This document shows, one piece after another, positions 1 through 9,974 of a DNA stretch of 64,000 nucleotides (the first letter of the stretch is position 1; each line of letters opens with the position of its first letter). Source of the DNA: Amycolatopsis sp. FDAARGOS 1241 (GTDB taxonomy: Bacteria > Actinomycetota > Actinomycetes > Mycobacteriales > Pseudonocardiaceae); assembly GCF_016889705.1 (NCBI RefSeq), contig NZ_CP069526.1, positions 3,348,001 through 3,412,000 on the forward strand, in the 5' to 3' direction. The position numbers and the translations under genes were made by a program. Below the pieces are notes generated by a model that was not told the origin of the DNA, made no database searches, and was given only the letters and a program-made list of their open reading frames with translations.

Positions 1-2
1 CG

Positions 3-2342
3 GTGCCCGCGAAGCCGGGGCCCGCGAAGGACAGCGCCGGAGCACGGGGTGCGCAGGCGGTGCCACCGTCGAAGGCGAACGGGGCCGCGCCGAACCCGTC
101 GGCGACGCGGCGGGTGCGGGCGCGACTGGCGCGCCGCATCACCGCACAGCGCGCCGCACCCGTGAAGCAGGTGCTCGAGCCGCTCGCCGTCATCCACCGC
201 GAGCTGCACCCGAACGCGGATCTGGCGCTGCTGCAGCGCGCGTACGACGTCGCCGAGGAATTGCACCGCGAGCAGCGGCGCAAGTCCGGCGACCCCTACA
301 TCACGCACCCGCTCGCGGTGGCCACGATCCTCGCCGAGCTGGGCATGGACACCACCACGCTCGTGGCGGCTCTGCTGCACGACACCGTCGAGGACACCGG
401 TTACTCGCTCGACCAGCTCAAGGGCGACTTCGGCGACAAGGTCGGCGAGCTCGTCGACGGCGTCACCAAGCTGGACAAGGTCAAGCTCGGCATGTCGGCC
501 GAGGCCGAGACGATCCGCAAGATGGTCATCGCGATGGCGAAGGACCCGCGGGTGCTCGTGATCAAGCTGGCCGACCGGCTGCACAACATGCGCACCATGC
601 GCTTCCTCCCGCCGGAGAAGCAGGCCCGCAAGGCGCGCGAAACGCTCGAAGTGCTGGCCCCGCTGGCCCACCGCCTCGGCATGGCGACCGTGAAGTGGGA
701 GCTCGAAGACCTCGCATTCGCGATCCTGCAGCCGAAGAAGTACGACGAGATCGTGCGCCTGGTCGCCGACCGCGCGCCCTCGCGCGACACCTACCTGCGC
801 AAGGTGATCGCGGACCTGACGGGCAACCTCGTGTCGTCGCGGATCACCGCGAAGGTCGAGGGGCGGCCGAAGCACTACTACTCGATCCACCAGAAGATGA
901 TCGTCCGCGGGCGCGACCTCGACGACATCCACGACCTGGTCGGCGTGCGCATCCTGGTGGAGGACGTGCGCGATTGCTACGCCGCCATGGGCGTCGTCCA
1001 CGCGCTGTGGCAGCCGGTGCCCGGCCGCTTCAAGGACTACATCGCGCAGCCGCGGTTCGGCGTGTACCAGTCGCTGCACACCACGGTGATCGGCCCGGAC
1101 GGCAAGCCGCTCGAGGTGCAGATCCGTACCTACGAGATGCACCGCACCGCGGAGTACGGCATCGCGGCCCACTGGCGCTACAAGGAAACCAAGGGCACGC
1201 ACACCGGCAACGCGATGGAGATCGACGAGATCGCGTGGATGCGGCAACTGCTCGACTGGCAGCGCGAGGCCGCGGATCCGGGCGACTTCCTTGAGTCGCT
1301 GCGCTACGAACTGGCCGCGCGCGAAATCTTCGTCTTCACGCCGAAGGGCGACGTGATCACGCTGCCCGCCGACTCGACGCCGGTCGACTTCGCCTACGCG
1401 GTGCACACCGAGGTCGGGCACCGCTGCATCGGCGCCCGCGTGAACGGCCGGCTCGTCGCGCTCGAGCGCAAGCTGGAGAACGGCGAGGTCGTCGAGATCT
1501 TCACGTCGAAGGCCGAGAGCGCCGGCCCGAGCCGCGACTGGCTGCAGTTCGCCGGTTCGCCGAAGGCGCGCGCGAAGATCCGGCAGTGGTTCGCGAAGGA
1601 ACGCCGCGACGAGGCGATCGACGCGGGCAAGGAAGCGATCACCAAGGAGATCCGCAAGGTCGGGCTGCCGATCCAGCGGCTCGTGTCGGCGGAGTCCATG
1701 GGCTCGGTCGCCAAGGAGCTGCGCCACGGCGACATCTCGTCGCTGTACGCGGCCGTGGGGGAGGGCCACACCAGCGCGAAGCACGTGGTGCAGCGGCTGG
1801 TCGCGCTCATCGGCGGCGTCGACGAGGCGGAGGAGGAGCTCGCGGAGCGGGCCACGCCGTCCACTGTCACGCGGCGGCGCGGGTCCAACGACGTCGGCGT
1901 GATCGTCAAGGGTTCCAGCGACGTGTGGACCAAGCTCGCCCGCTGCTGCACCCCCGTGCCGGGCGACGAGATCCTCGGCTTCGTCACGCGCGGCGGCGGC
2001 GTGAGCGTGCACCGCACGGACTGCACCAACGCCGACGATCTGCGCACCCAGCCCGAGCGGCTGGTCGAGGTCGAGTGGGCGCCGTCGTCTTCGTCGGTGT
2101 TCCTCGTGGCCATCCAGGTCGAGGCGCTCGACCGGCACCGGCTGCTCTCGGACATCACGAAGGTGCTGGCCGACGAGAAGGTCAACATCCTCTCGGCGTC
2201 GGTCACCACCTCGCGTGACCGCGTGGCGGTGAGCCGGTTCTCGTTCGAGATGGGCGACCCGAAGCACCTCGGCCACGTGCTGAAGGTGGTCCGCGGCGTC
2301 GAGGGCGTCTACGACGTCTACCGGGTCACGTCGGCTTCCTGA
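3..2342 (+). CDS. rel: Bifunctional (p)ppGpp synthetase/hydrolase Rel, 5' end cut by window
   Basis: This enzyme makes and degrades the stringent-response alarmone (p)ppGpp in the cytoplasm. The 779 visible residues show the full family order: an HD hydrolase domain (about 85-200, with LLHDTVED), the synthetase domain (about 270-400, [13 protein letters not shown]), a TGS domain (about 435-500, starting [15 protein letters not shown]), a conserved Cys-rich segment ([13 protein letters not shown]) and a C-terminal ACT domain from about 705. A GTG at base 3 is in frame, but actinobacterial Rel proteins usually have a somewhat longer variable N-terminus, so the true start probably lies just before the window. 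The 3' end overlaps the convergent hydrolase gene by 17 bases. Identity is very secure; only the start is unknown. Confidence 0.96.
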   Translation: MPAKPGPAKDSAGARGAQAVPPSKANGAAPNPSATRRVRARLARRITAQRAAPVKQVLEPLAVIHRELHPNADLALLQRAYDVAEELHREQRRKSGDPYITHPLAVATILAELGMDTTTLVAALLHDTVEDTGYSLDQLKGDFGDKVGELVDGVTKLDKVKLGMSAEAETIRKMVIAMAKDPRVLVIKLADRLHNMRTMRFLPPEKQARKARETLEVLAPLAHRLGMATVKWELEDLAFAILQPKKYDEIVRLVADRAPSRDTYLRKVIADLTGNLVSSRITAKVEGRPKHYYSIHQKMIVRGRDLDDIHDLVGVRILVEDVRDCYAAMGVVHALWQPVPGRFKDYIAQPRFGVYQSLHTTVIGPDGKPLEVQIRTYEMHRTAEYGIAAHWRYKETKGTHTGNAMEIDEIAWMRQLLDWQREAADPGDFLESLRYELAAREIFVFTPKGDVITLPADSTPVDFAYAVHTEVGHRCIGARVNGRLVALERKLENGEVVEIFTSKAESAGPSRDWLQFAGSPKARAKIRQWFAKERRDEAIDAGKEAITKEIRKVGLPIQRLVSAESMGSVAKELRHGDISSLYAAVGEGHTSAKHVVQRLVALIGGVDEAEEELAERATPSTVTRRRGSNDVGVIVKGSSDVWTKLARCCTPVPGDEILGFVTRGGGVSVHRTDCTNADDLRTQPERLVEVEWAPSSSSVFLVAIQVEALDRHRLLSDITKVLADEKVNILSASVTTSRDRVAVSRFSFEMGDPKHLGHVLKVVRGVEGVYDVYRVTSAS

Positions 2343-3173
2343 GCCAGGCCAGGAGCGCCTCGGTCACCTCGGCGGGCCGCTCCATCGGCGGCAGGTGCCC
2401 GGTGCCGGGGAAGTCGATGCGGCGCGCGCCCGGGATCTCCCTGGCGAACACGTCCGCCAGCTCGACGAGCCCGGACGCGTCTTCGAGGCCGACGAGCACG
2501 AGCGTCGGCGCGGTGATCTCGCCGAGGCGGTGGCGGGTGTCCGGGACGTCCTCCGTCCACTGAGGACCGCTCCACTCGCGCCGGTAGAGGTCCTCACACA
2601 TCGCGATCGCCTGGACGTAGAACGATTTGTCGACCGCGTCGGGAGTCCGTTGTGGACCGACGACCAGGTAGTCGACGTTGGCCTTCGCCATGGCTCGCAC
2701 GTCGGCGGGGTCGATCCGCTCGGCGCTGTGGCTGCGGTAGCGCTCGAGCTTTTCGAGCGGGACGGCTTCGAGCATGGCTTCGCGGACTTCGGTGGCCATC
2801 GGTTCGGGCCATTCGTGACCGGACAGCCCGGCGCCGACGAGCGCGATGCTGCGGACACGCTCCGGGGCGGCCAGGGCGGCGTCGAGCGAGTACGCGCCGC
2901 CCATCGACGAGCCGATCAGGTCCGCCTGGTCCACGCCGAGCGCGGTCATGAGCGCCAGCAGATCGCGGTGGTGGGAGACGGTGCCTTCGGGGTCGGTGGA
3001 GTCGCCGTGGCCGCGCCGGTCATAGCGGATCACGCGGTGCTCGCGGGCGAGGGCCGTGAATTGGTGGTCCACATGCGCCGGTCGGCGAGCCCGGCGTGCA
3101 GCAGCACCACCGCCGGTCCGTGACCTGCTTCGTCGCACCCGAACCGCGCGCCGGCTACCTCGATCATCCCCAT
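2326..3173 (-). pseudogene. Alpha/beta hydrolase, one-base frameshift near 3069
   Basis: This is a soluble alpha/beta-hydrolase-fold enzyme of unknown substrate. The first part, starting at an ATG at 3173 (MGMIEVAGARFGCDEAGHG), runs to RRMW and then leaves frame. The rest continues in another frame from DHQFTALAREHRVIRYDRRG, with the nucleophile elbow GSSMGG, a lid region and the histidine in GTGHLPPMERP. Restoring one G in the TGG-ACC junction near 3069 gives RMW-DHQF and a whole reading frame of 283 codons, a normal length for the family. So the gene either carries a recent single-base deletion or the base was lost in sequencing. It converges on rel and overlaps its end by 17 bases. Confidence 0.85.
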
Positions 3174-3348
3174 CGCGGCCACGCTGGCGTGGCCGCCTGG
3201 TTACAGCCGCAGGTTTCGCGCAGGGCGATCCCGCTACTGATCCGGCTAAAATAGGCGGACGCCCGACAATCGGACGGAACCGTGCGCGCCAACGGGTTCC
3301 GCCGTGCTGTGGTCGGATGGGCAACGAACGGCACAGTAGGGTGCTGGC

Positions 3349-4128
3349 ATGACCGACGGATTCGAGTTCACGCGCGACGGCGAAGTGGCGCGGCTGACGT
3401 TCGCCCGGCCGGAGAAGATGAACGCCATCACCTACGGCATGTGGTCGGCGATCCCGGACGTCGTGGCGGAGGTCGAGGCCGATCCGGCGCTCAAGGTGCT
3501 GGTGCTGACGGGCGCGGGCAAGCACTTCTCGGCCGGCGCGGACATCAGCGAGTTCCGTGAACTGCGCTCCACCGCCGACGGCGCCGCGACCTACGACAAG
3601 GCCGTCGACGGTGCGGTCGCCGCCCTGACCTCAATGCGCAAACCGTCCGTCGCCATGATCCACGGCAACTGCATCGGCGGCGGCTGCCAGCTCTCCGTCG
3701 CGTGCGACTTCCGCTTCGCCGCGGAAGACGCGCGCTTCGGCATCACGCCCGCGAAGCTCGGCATCGTCTACAGCTTCGACTCGACGCGCCTGCTCATCTC
3801 GTTGGTCGGTCCCGCGAACGCCCGCTACTTCCTGCTGTCCGGCGAACTCGTCGACGCGATCCGCGCCCGCGAGATCGGCCTCGTCAACGACGTCCACGCA
3901 CCCGAAGGCCTCGCCGCCGCCACCGCGGCCTTCGCGGCGACCTTGTGCTCCCGCTCGCAGGCCTCGATCCGCGGCATGAACCGCATCGTCGCGAAGATCG
4001 TGGCCGGCCAGGAGACACCCGACCAGGAGGTGGACGACATCCGCCTGGCGGCGTTGCACGGCGAGGACTACGCGGAGGGCGTGGACGCGTTTTTGCACCG
4101 CCGGGACCCGAAGTTCACGCACCGCTGA
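3349..4128 (+). CDS. Enoyl-CoA hydratase/isomerase family protein
   Basis: This is a 259-residue crotonase-fold enzyme acting on acyl-CoA thioesters. The oxyanion-hole segments are visible: the first around GKHFSAGADISEF (about residues 61-73) and the second at GNCIGGGCQLSVACDFRFA (about 105-123). The C-terminal helices typical of the family follow. The acidic residue often placed in the catalytic loop is not obvious at ITPAKLGIVYSFDS, so the exact reaction (hydratase, isomerase or hydrolase) cannot be told from sequence. The ATG start at 3349 follows a purine-rich stretch and keeps the family's usual length. It stands alone, convergent with the aminotransferase gene 10 bases downstream. Confidence 0.9.
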   Translation: MTDGFEFTRDGEVARLTFARPEKMNAITYGMWSAIPDVVAEVEADPALKVLVLTGAGKHFSAGADISEFRELRSTADGAATYDKAVDGAVAALTSMRKPSVAMIHGNCIGGGCQLSVACDFRFAAEDARFGITPAKLGIVYSFDSTRLLISLVGPANARYFLLSGELVDAIRAREIGLVNDVHAPEGLAAATAAFAATLCSRSQASIRGMNRIVAKIVAGQETPDQEVDDIRLAALHGEDYAEGVDAFLHRRDPKFTHR

Positions 4129-4138
4129 ACGGGACGGG

Positions 4139-4924
4139 TCAGATCTCGTCCCAGGGTGCGGTCTCGTACGCGTCGGCGAGCAGCCGCGCGGCCGCGGGAT
4201 CGTTGCGCAGCACCACGTCGTCGACGGACGCCACCGGGCGGCCGACCGTCTCGGAGTTGGTGAGGAACACGGCGTCGAAGCCGGGCAGCTCGCGCGGGTG
4301 CACCTTGCGGGTCACCTGCGCGACGCCCGCGGCGGCCAGGCGGTCGCGCAGCACGAGGTAGGTGATGCCGGGCAGGACGGCGGCGTCGGGCCAGACCACC
4401 GTGTCGCCTTCCAGGAACCCGACGTTCCAGATGGACGCTTCGCTGATGTGTCCACTGTGGTCGACGAACAGCGCGTCCTCGTAACCCGCGAGCACGGCCT
4501 GGCGCGAGTGGTGGATCAGCCCGAACGTGCCGGTGTGCTTGACCTCGGGCAGGTCGCGTTCGTAGCGGACGGACCTCAGCCGGATCGGGTCGGCGACGTG
4601 CTCGCGCGGGGGACCGGTGCGCACGAGAACCTCGGGCGCCATCACGGGGTCTTCCTCGCTGGACCGGGAGAAGACGAGCACCCGCACGGAAAGCGCACCG
4701 CGCCCGGCGACGAGCCGGCGGACGTGACCGCGCACGAGATCGACGTCGAGGTCGCTGCCGAACAGCAGCTCGGTGCTCGTGACGAGGCGGGTGAGGTGGT
4801 GCGCGAGGCCGCGGACCCGGCCGTCGCGGACCTGCATCGCGGTGAAGTGGCCGTAGCTGCCCGTGGCGGCGGCGAGCTGAACGGCGCTGGGTTCAGCGCC
4901 GTTCAGCTCGAGTGCGACGGACAA
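4139..4924 (-). CDS. Class IV aminotransferase (aminodeoxychorismate lyase-like)
   Basis: This is a 261-residue PLP enzyme of fold type IV, the group of aminodeoxychorismate lyase, branched-chain and D-amino acid aminotransferases. The candidate PLP lysine lies in EVKHTGTFGLIHHSRQA, followed by the conserved glutamate region GHISEASIWNVGF and the phosphate-binding LPGITY. It reads from a TTG at 4924, only three bases after the stop of the cyclophilin gene upstream, so translation is probably coupled to it. An aminodeoxychorismate lyase role in folate synthesis is possible, but no other pab gene is present here. The family is secure and the substrate is open. Confidence 0.85.
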   Translation of the reverse strand: MSVALELNGAEPSAVQLAAATGSYGHFTAMQVRDGRVRGLAHHLTRLVTSTELLFGSDLDVDLVRGHVRRLVAGRGALSVRVLVFSRSSEEDPVMAPEVLVRTGPPREHVADPIRLRSVRYERDLPEVKHTGTFGLIHHSRQAVLAGYEDALFVDHSGHISEASIWNVGFLEGDTVVWPDAAVLPGITYLVLRDRLAAAGVAQVTRKVHPRELPGFDAVFLTNSETVGRPVASVDDVVLRNDPAAARLLADAYETAPWDEI

Positions 4925-4927
4925 CGA

Positions 4928-5815
4928 TCAGGCGGCGACGTTCACGGCCGTGAACTTGACCTGTTTCTTCGGCTCACCCGTCGCGCCGTCCTGGCCGACG
5001 GTGCCGATGCCGGCCTTCGCGATCGAGTCGAGGACCTTGAGACCCTCGTCGGAGATGCTGCCGAAGATCGTGTATTGCGGCGGCAGCTCGGCGGTGCCGT
5101 AGACCATGAAGAACTGGCTGCCGCCCGAGTTGGGCTGGCCCGTGTTGGCCATGGCGAGGATGCCGCGGCCGTACTTCTCGCCGTCGATGAACTCGTCGGG
5201 GATGGTGAAGCCGGGGCCACCCATGCCGTCGCTGTTCACGTCGCCCTTGGCGTTGGGGTCGCCGCACTGCAGCATCTGCAGGTCGGTGACGCCGAGGCGG
5301 TGGCAGATCGTGTCGGTGTAGAAGCCCTGCTTGGCCAGGCTCACGAAGGCCTGCACGGTGCACGGCGCGAGCGCGCGGTCGAGTGTGATCGGGATGTCGC
5401 CCGCGGTGCTCTTGAACGTGATCTCGACCTTGCCCTGCGACGGCACGTTCTTGCCGTCCGGCGCCGTGGTCTTCTTCGGCGGCGGCGCGCTCTGCGTGTC
5501 GGCCGGGTACGAGCACGTGGTCGGGTTCGGGAGCGCCTTCGGCCGCGTGGGCAGGGCGGTGCGCTGCGTCGGGATGTTGCCGACCGTCGGCACCGGCGGC
5601 GCCGAGCTCGACGGCGGCGGGCTCGCGGCGGCCGTGGAGTCGCCGCTGCCGCCGCTGTTCACGACCCAGACCACGACACCCGCGACGATGAGGACGACAC
5701 CGCCGACCACACCAGCTCCCACGATCTTGCGTCGCTTGGCCCGCTCCTGCCGGCGCACGAGCTGCCGCTCGAGTTTGCGCTTAGCGGCTTCACGGCGCTG
5801 CTGGTTGGTCGCCAC
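4928..5815 (-). CDS. Membrane-anchored cyclophilin-type peptidyl-prolyl isomerase
   Basis: This enzyme catalyses cis-trans isomerisation of prolyl bonds and probably helps exported proteins fold outside the cell. The N-terminus is a very basic cytoplasmic stretch (about 1-30, rich in K/R), then one membrane segment (about 31-52, KIVGAGVVGGVVLIVAGVVV), then a Ser/Pro/Thr-rich linker to about 125. The cyclophilin domain follows (about 130-295), with GGPGFTIPDEF, ANTGQPNSGGSQFFMVYGTA and YTIFGSI, which are the family's substrate-pocket motifs. The GTG start at 5815 is preceded by GGAGGG. The aminotransferase gene is downstream with a 3-base gap. The call is secure. Confidence 0.95.
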   Translation of the reverse strand: MATNQQRREAAKRKLERQLVRRQERAKRRKIVGAGVVGGVVLIVAGVVVWVVNSGGSGDSTAAASPPPSSSAPPVPTVGNIPTQRTALPTRPKALPNPTTCSYPADTQSAPPPKKTTAPDGKNVPSQGKVEITFKSTAGDIPITLDRALAPCTVQAFVSLAKQGFYTDTICHRLGVTDLQMLQCGDPNAKGDVNSDGMGGPGFTIPDEFIDGEKYGRGILAMANTGQPNSGGSQFFMVYGTAELPPQYTIFGSISDEGLKVLDSIAKAGIGTVGQDGATGEPKKQVKFTAVNVAA

Positions 5816-5960
5816 CCGCCCTCCAGTTCCCGCTCGGTGTCACACGTCTGAGGTAGCGGCAGTGTATGGGCACAGCCTGTGAGGACTCTGTACAGGGGCC
5901 GCTAGTCTCGACCCGATCGTGATCGGCGCCGCTTCGCGGGAGCCGGGAGAGGAGGGTTTG

Positions 5961-6536
5961 GTGCTCGTCGTCGGATTCGCCGCCGGCCCGTTGCGCGCCA
6001 ACTGCTACCTCCTCGCCCAGGCCGCGGGTGGCGAGTGCGTCGTGGTGGACCCCGGGCAGGACTCCGGCGAACCGCTGGCCGCCGCGCTCGCCGAGCACCG
6101 GCTCACGCCCGTCGCGCTGCTCGCCACCCACGGTCACCCCGACCACGTCGCCGGCGCGGCGGGCCACGACCTGCCGCTGCACCTGCACCCGGCCGACCGC
6201 GAGTGGTACGAGGGCCCGTCGGTGCCGCTGGCCGAAGGCCCGCTGGAGCTCGCGGGTCTCGCGCTCGAAGTGATCTCCGTGCCCGGGCACACGCCGGGGT
6301 CGGTAGCGTGCGCCGCGACGGCGAGCGAGGGTGGCAGGCTGGTGCTCACGGGGGACACGTTGTTCGCCGGGTCGATCGGGCGCGCCGACGGCTCCGGCCC
6401 CGACCTGGAGAGATCGTTGCGCACGAAGCTGCTGGGGTTGCCCGATGACACCGTGGTCCTGCCCGGCCACGGACCCGCCACGACCATCGGCCGTGAACGA
6501 GCGAGCAACCCCGCGCTCATCGGAGCGGAGGCGTGA
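5961..6536 (+). CDS. MBL-fold metallo-hydrolase (glyoxalase II-like)
   Basis: This is a soluble metallo-beta-lactamase-fold hydrolase of about 191 residues. It shows the metal-binding motif THGHPDHVAG, a further metal ligand region VPGHTPGSVA, the aspartate in LTGDTLFAGSIGRAD and the last histidine in VLPGHGPATTIG, an arrangement typical of glyoxalase II-like hydrolases. A longer reading from GTG 5919 is possible, but GTG 5961 sits 5 bases after a strong GGAGG and begins at the conserved LVVGFAAGPLRANCYLL, so it was chosen. The stop overlaps the next gene by a GTGA, implying coupling. Rel and such MBL genes often lie close together in actinobacteria. The substrate is not determined. Confidence 0.9.
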   Translation: MLVVGFAAGPLRANCYLLAQAAGGECVVVDPGQDSGEPLAAALAEHRLTPVALLATHGHPDHVAGAAGHDLPLHLHPADREWYEGPSVPLAEGPLELAGLALEVISVPGHTPGSVACAATASEGGRLVLTGDTLFAGSIGRADGSGPDLERSLRTKLLGLPDDTVVLPGHGPATTIGRERASNPALIGAEA

Positions 6537-7207
6537 CGGGCATGACCGAGCAGGGTGGCGCGAAGGACTCGGCAGTGCCGCCGGAGCGGCTGGCGCTGTT
6601 CGCCGAGGACGCCAAGATCCGGCGGCGCCGGGCGTGGTCAGGGGTCATCGGCGCCCTGATCGTCGCCGCGGCGTGCGGCGGGATCTCGGGGCTCATCGGC
6701 GGTCAGCTCGTGGGGCTGATCGTCGCGGTGGTGATCATGCTGCCGCTGGTTTACGTCGTGCTGTACACGCTGCGCCGCCGCGTCTGGCTCGAAGGCACGG
6801 AGCTGATCGTGCGCACGTGGGGCGTGCGGCGCATCGACCTCGTCACCGCGGAACGGCTCGACATCGTGATCGCCGACGTGCGCGGCACGCGAACGGTGAG
6901 CCTGCTCGTGAACGCGGGCAAGCGGCGCCGCGCGGTGAAGCTCGACCTCGCCGTCTTCGCCGGCACCGGCGGGCGTGAGCTGGGTGCGCTGCAGCTGCGC
7001 CGCCTCGCCGACGCGCTGCTGAACAACACCGAAGCCAACGGCCTGGTGTTCTCCGAGCTGCTCGTGGCCGAACTGCGCGCCGAGGCCCGTGGAGGCGGCG
7101 CGGCCGAACGCCCGCTGTACCGCCTCGCGTCGGCAGCGCCGGCCGGGCGCTATCTGCAGCGCTTCCCGATGGAAGCCGTCAGCCGCTTCGTCGCGACGCT
7201 GGAGTGA
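6533..7207 (+). CDS. Two-TM membrane protein with possible PH-like domain
   Basis: This is a 224-residue protein that I recognise only by architecture. After a short soluble N-terminus there are two adjacent membrane segments (about 40-62 and 67-85), then a beta-rich soluble region beginning RRRVWLEGTELIVRTWGVRRIDL. That pattern of short strands with RTWGVRRIDL and VNAGKRRRAVKLDL resembles bacterial PH-like (bPH) domains at the membrane. The end of the protein is helical. It starts at GTG 6533, overlapping the MBL stop, or at ATG 6542 nine bases later. The coupled start suggests co-expression with the MBL hydrolase. No catalytic motif is visible. Confidence 0.7.
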   Translation: MTGMTEQGGAKDSAVPPERLALFAEDAKIRRRRAWSGVIGALIVAAACGGISGLIGGQLVGLIVAVVIMLPLVYVVLYTLRRRVWLEGTELIVRTWGVRRIDLVTAERLDIVIADVRGTRTVSLLVNAGKRRRAVKLDLAVFAGTGGRELGALQLRRLADALLNNTEANGLVFSELLVAELRAEARGGGAAERPLYRLASAAPAGRYLQRFPMEAVSRFVATLE

Positions 7208-7460
7208 CGCGCGCTTCTTCGGCGGCGGGGTCCTCCATGCCGTCGACCCTGGTGCGGATCTGTTCGACCTTGTGTGCGAGCTCCGGCAGTTCCCCGGCGA
7301 CGTAGGTGAGCAAGCGCTCGAGCTGGCGCAGGGTCTTGCGCACGTCGTCGAGTGCCGTCGCGATCCGCGGCACGGCTTCGGCCGCTTCGAGCAGGGCCGC
7401 GAACAACCGCCGGACGAGGTGCGCGGCGAACCGAGGCCCCGCCGGCACGGCTGAGAACAC
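7179..7460 (-). CDS. Small helical protein of unknown function
   Basis: This 93-residue protein has no recognisable domain. Its middle (about 15-75) is one long amphipathic helical stretch with regular leucines (RRLFAALLEAAEAV, LRQLERLLTYVAGELPELAHKVEQI) that could form a coiled coil or bind a membrane surface. A longer form from GTG 7493 exists, but GTG 7460 is preceded by GAGGAGGG at good spacing and was preferred. The 3' end overlaps the convergent gene's end by 29 bases. It is probably real because of the strong ribosome site and helical periodicity. The function is unknown. Confidence 0.6.
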   Translation of the reverse strand: MFSAVPAGPRFAAHLVRRLFAALLEAAEAVPRIATALDDVRKTLRQLERLLTYVAGELPELAHKVEQIRTRVDGMEDPAAEEARVTPASRRSG

Positions 7461-7572
7461 GATCCCTCCTCGGGCACGGACGCGCTCGGCCACTTCGTAC
7501 CGCAGCCGCCGCAGCGTTCCCGGAGCGGGGTTCGTTCGTGTTACTGGTGTGACTGCAGCGCATTTGTGGTGC

Positions 7573-9906
7573 TCACGAGGTGGCCGACGGCTCGCGCGCC
7601 GCGATGAGCGCCGCGAGAATCGTCGTCACCGGCACGGCGGCCACGATGCCGACGGAACCCGCGAGCGTGCGGATGATCTCCGACGCGATGTCCTCGCTGC
7701 CGAGCAGCGCGCCGAGCCCGACCCCGGAGATCGACGAGTACAGCAGCACGGGCAGCGCGGCACCGGCGTAGGCCATCACGAGCGTGTTCACGGCCGAGCC
7801 GACGTGATCGCGGCCGATGCGCAGACCCGAGCGGTACAGCTCGCGCCAGCCCAGCGCCGGGTTCGCGCGCCGCAGCTCCCACACGGCGCTGGTCTGGGTG
7901 ACCGTGACGTCGTCGAGCACCCCGAGCGCGCCGATCACCACGCCGGCGAGCAGCAGGCCGCGCGCGTCGATGCCGTGGCCGAGCGAGCCGATCAGGGTGG
8001 ACGTGCTGTCGTCGAGCCCGGTCAGCGAGGCGCCGATGGAGAAGATCGCCGACAGGATCCCGATCAGCGCGAGGCTCACGAGCGTGCCCAGCACCGCCAC
8101 CGACGTTCTCGCCGACAGGCCGTGGGTCAGGTAGAGGGCGACGAACATGATCGCGCCGGCGCCCGCGATCGCGACCAGCAGCGGGTTCTCGCCGGACAGG
8201 ATCGAGGGCAGCACGAACAGCGCGATCACCACGAAGCTCAGCACCAGCGCGACGAGCGCGGCGAGGCCCTGCCAGCGGCCCAGCACGAGCACGGCGACGG
8301 CGAACAACGCGGCCAGCAGCACGAGCGGCGTGCCGCGCTGGAAGTCGACGAGCTGGAACGACGCCGGGTCGGTGGCGTTGCCGCCGTTGTAGGCGAGCAC
8401 GACCGCGTCGCCGGTGGAGAAGCGCGGGGTGCTCGGCTCGATCGGCACGATGAGCTGCAGCGGTTTGCCGTTCGCGGGCCCGTCGGTCATCGTCAGGTTG
8501 ACAGTGAGGCACGGCTTCTGGTCGGGGTCGGGTTGTGAGCCCACCTGCACCTGGCCCTGCGCGAGGCACGGCCCCGTGGCGGTCGACGTGATCGACGCCT
8601 GTACCGGCGTGCCCTGCGGCACCGCACTCGTCGGCGCCGGTTTGCCCCACGGGTACAGCACGATCATCCCGACGACCGTCGCGACCGCCAGCGGGGCCAG
8701 CAGCCACGTGAGCAACTTCCGCACCCGCGCCGACGCGGGGGCCGCGGGGCCGTGCCCGTGACCATGCCCGTGGCCGTGTCCCGCCCCGGTGAGGGCCGTG
8801 CGGAGGCCTTTGCCCGGTGCAGCTTCCGCCGCATGGTCTTCCGGGTCCGCGGCGCCGTGCGCTTGCCCGGCGACAGCGGCGCGGCGCCTTGCGCGGGTGG
8901 TGGCTTCGGCGTCGAGGTCGGTTTCGGGGCCGGCGACGCCCTGGGCCTGTCCGGTGAGCCCTGCGCGGCGGCCCCCGCGGGAAGGCCCTCCCGCCGCGAA
9001 GTCGACTTCCGGGTCCGCGCCTTGGGCCTGCCGGGCGAGGCCTGCGCGGCGGCTCCCGCTGGAGGGCCCTTCGGTGGCGAAGTCGGCTTCCGGGTCCGCG
9101 GCGCCGTGCGCCTGCCCGGCGACAGCGGCGCGGCGCCTTGCGCGGGTGGTGGCTTCGGCGTCGAGGCCGGCTTCCGAACCGGCGGCTGAGGTATCACCGG
9201 GGGCGGGCCGGGCGGTCCGGGTGCCGTCGCCGCGAGGGCGGCGTGGGCCGTTGGCCGCGGCGCGGCGACGGCCCGCGGGTGGGGGAGTTTCGCCGGTACG
9301 CGACGGCGCGGGGTTTTCTCCGGTGCGGCGGGCGGCGCGTCCGGGGGCGTCAGCAGCGCGCCGGTCAGCGGGTGCGCCGGGCTCGGCGGTGCGCTGAGCG
9401 CCGGAGTCGTCGCCGTCGAGGCGGGCCGAGAGGGACGAGGTGCCGCCGGTGCGGCGGGAGGCTGGCGGCGGCGCGTCGCCGGTGCGGTGGGAGGTGGGCG
9501 GTGGGGTGTCACCGGTGTGGCGGGGCGGTGGGGTATCGCCGGTGCGGCGCGAGCTGGGTGGTGGCGTGTCGCCGGTGCGGCGGGACCGGGGCGGTGGGGT
9601 GTCGCCCGGGGCGCCGTTGCGGCTGCGGCGTGCGGCCGTCGGCGCGTCGCCGGGCTGGTGGTTCGGCCCGGGCCGGCGCGAGGCCGGCGGCGGCGTCTCA
9701 CCGGAACGGCGCGGTGGCAGCGGGGTTTCGCCCGTGCGGCGGCCGCCGTTCGGGCCACGGCGCGGCGGTTCGGCGGCGGGCCACGAGGGCTCGTCGCCGG
9801 TGCGGGGGCGGCGTGGGGTGCCGTCGGTGACCCGGCGGATGGGGCCGGTGTCGTCGGCGTCGTCGTCGGCGAAGTCGGGGTAGTCGGGCGGGGCCACGGC
9901 GGACAT
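7573..9906 (-). CDS. YibE/F family membrane protein with long repetitive N-terminal extension
   Basis: This is a polytopic membrane protein of about 777 residues. The C-terminal half (from about residue 400) carries one anchor segment, an extracytoplasmic beta-rich part and then six or more hydrophobic helices with GVLDDVTVTQTSAVWEL and HVGSAVNTLVMAYAGAALP, which are hallmarks of YibE/F. The first 390 residues are disordered and low-complexity. They contain many short units of the type RRTGDTPPP, then a block of about 28-residue units (RRAAVAGQAHGAADPE and variants) and a GHGHGHGHGHG run just before the membrane. The start at ATG 9906 (MSAVAPPDYPDFADDD) is chosen because longer readings run into the GlxA gene. 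The transported substrate is unknown. Confidence 0.85.
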   Translation of the reverse strand: MSAVAPPDYPDFADDDADDTGPIRRVTDGTPRRPRTGDEPSWPAAEPPRRGPNGGRRTGETPLPPRRSGETPPPASRRPGPNHQPGDAPTAARRSRNGAPGDTPPPRSRRTGDTPPPSSRRTGDTPPPRHTGDTPPPTSHRTGDAPPPASRRTGGTSSLSARLDGDDSGAQRTAEPGAPADRRAADAPGRAARRTGENPAPSRTGETPPPAGRRRAAANGPRRPRGDGTRTARPAPGDTSAAGSEAGLDAEATTRARRRAAVAGQAHGAADPEADFATEGPSSGSRRAGLARQAQGADPEVDFAAGGPSRGGRRAGLTGQAQGVAGPETDLDAEATTRARRRAAVAGQAHGAADPEDHAAEAAPGKGLRTALTGAGHGHGHGHGHGPAAPASARVRKLLTWLLAPLAVATVVGMIVLYPWGKPAPTSAVPQGTPVQASITSTATGPCLAQGQVQVGSQPDPDQKPCLTVNLTMTDGPANGKPLQLIVPIEPSTPRFSTGDAVVLAYNGGNATDPASFQLVDFQRGTPLVLLAALFAVAVLVLGRWQGLAALVALVLSFVVIALFVLPSILSGENPLLVAIAGAGAIMFVALYLTHGLSARTSVAVLGTLVSLALIGILSAIFSIGASLTGLDDSTSTLIGSLGHGIDARGLLLAGVVIGALGVLDDVTVTQTSAVWELRRANPALGWRELYRSGLRIGRDHVGSAVNTLVMAYAGAALPVLLYSSISGVGLGALLGSEDIASEIIRTLAGSVGIVAAVPVTTILAALIAAREPSATS

Positions 9907-9974
9907 AGTGCACTCCGCCTGCCGCCGCCACCCGTACCGGGTGGGGGAGGACCCGGTCGATTCCGGCGTTTCGC

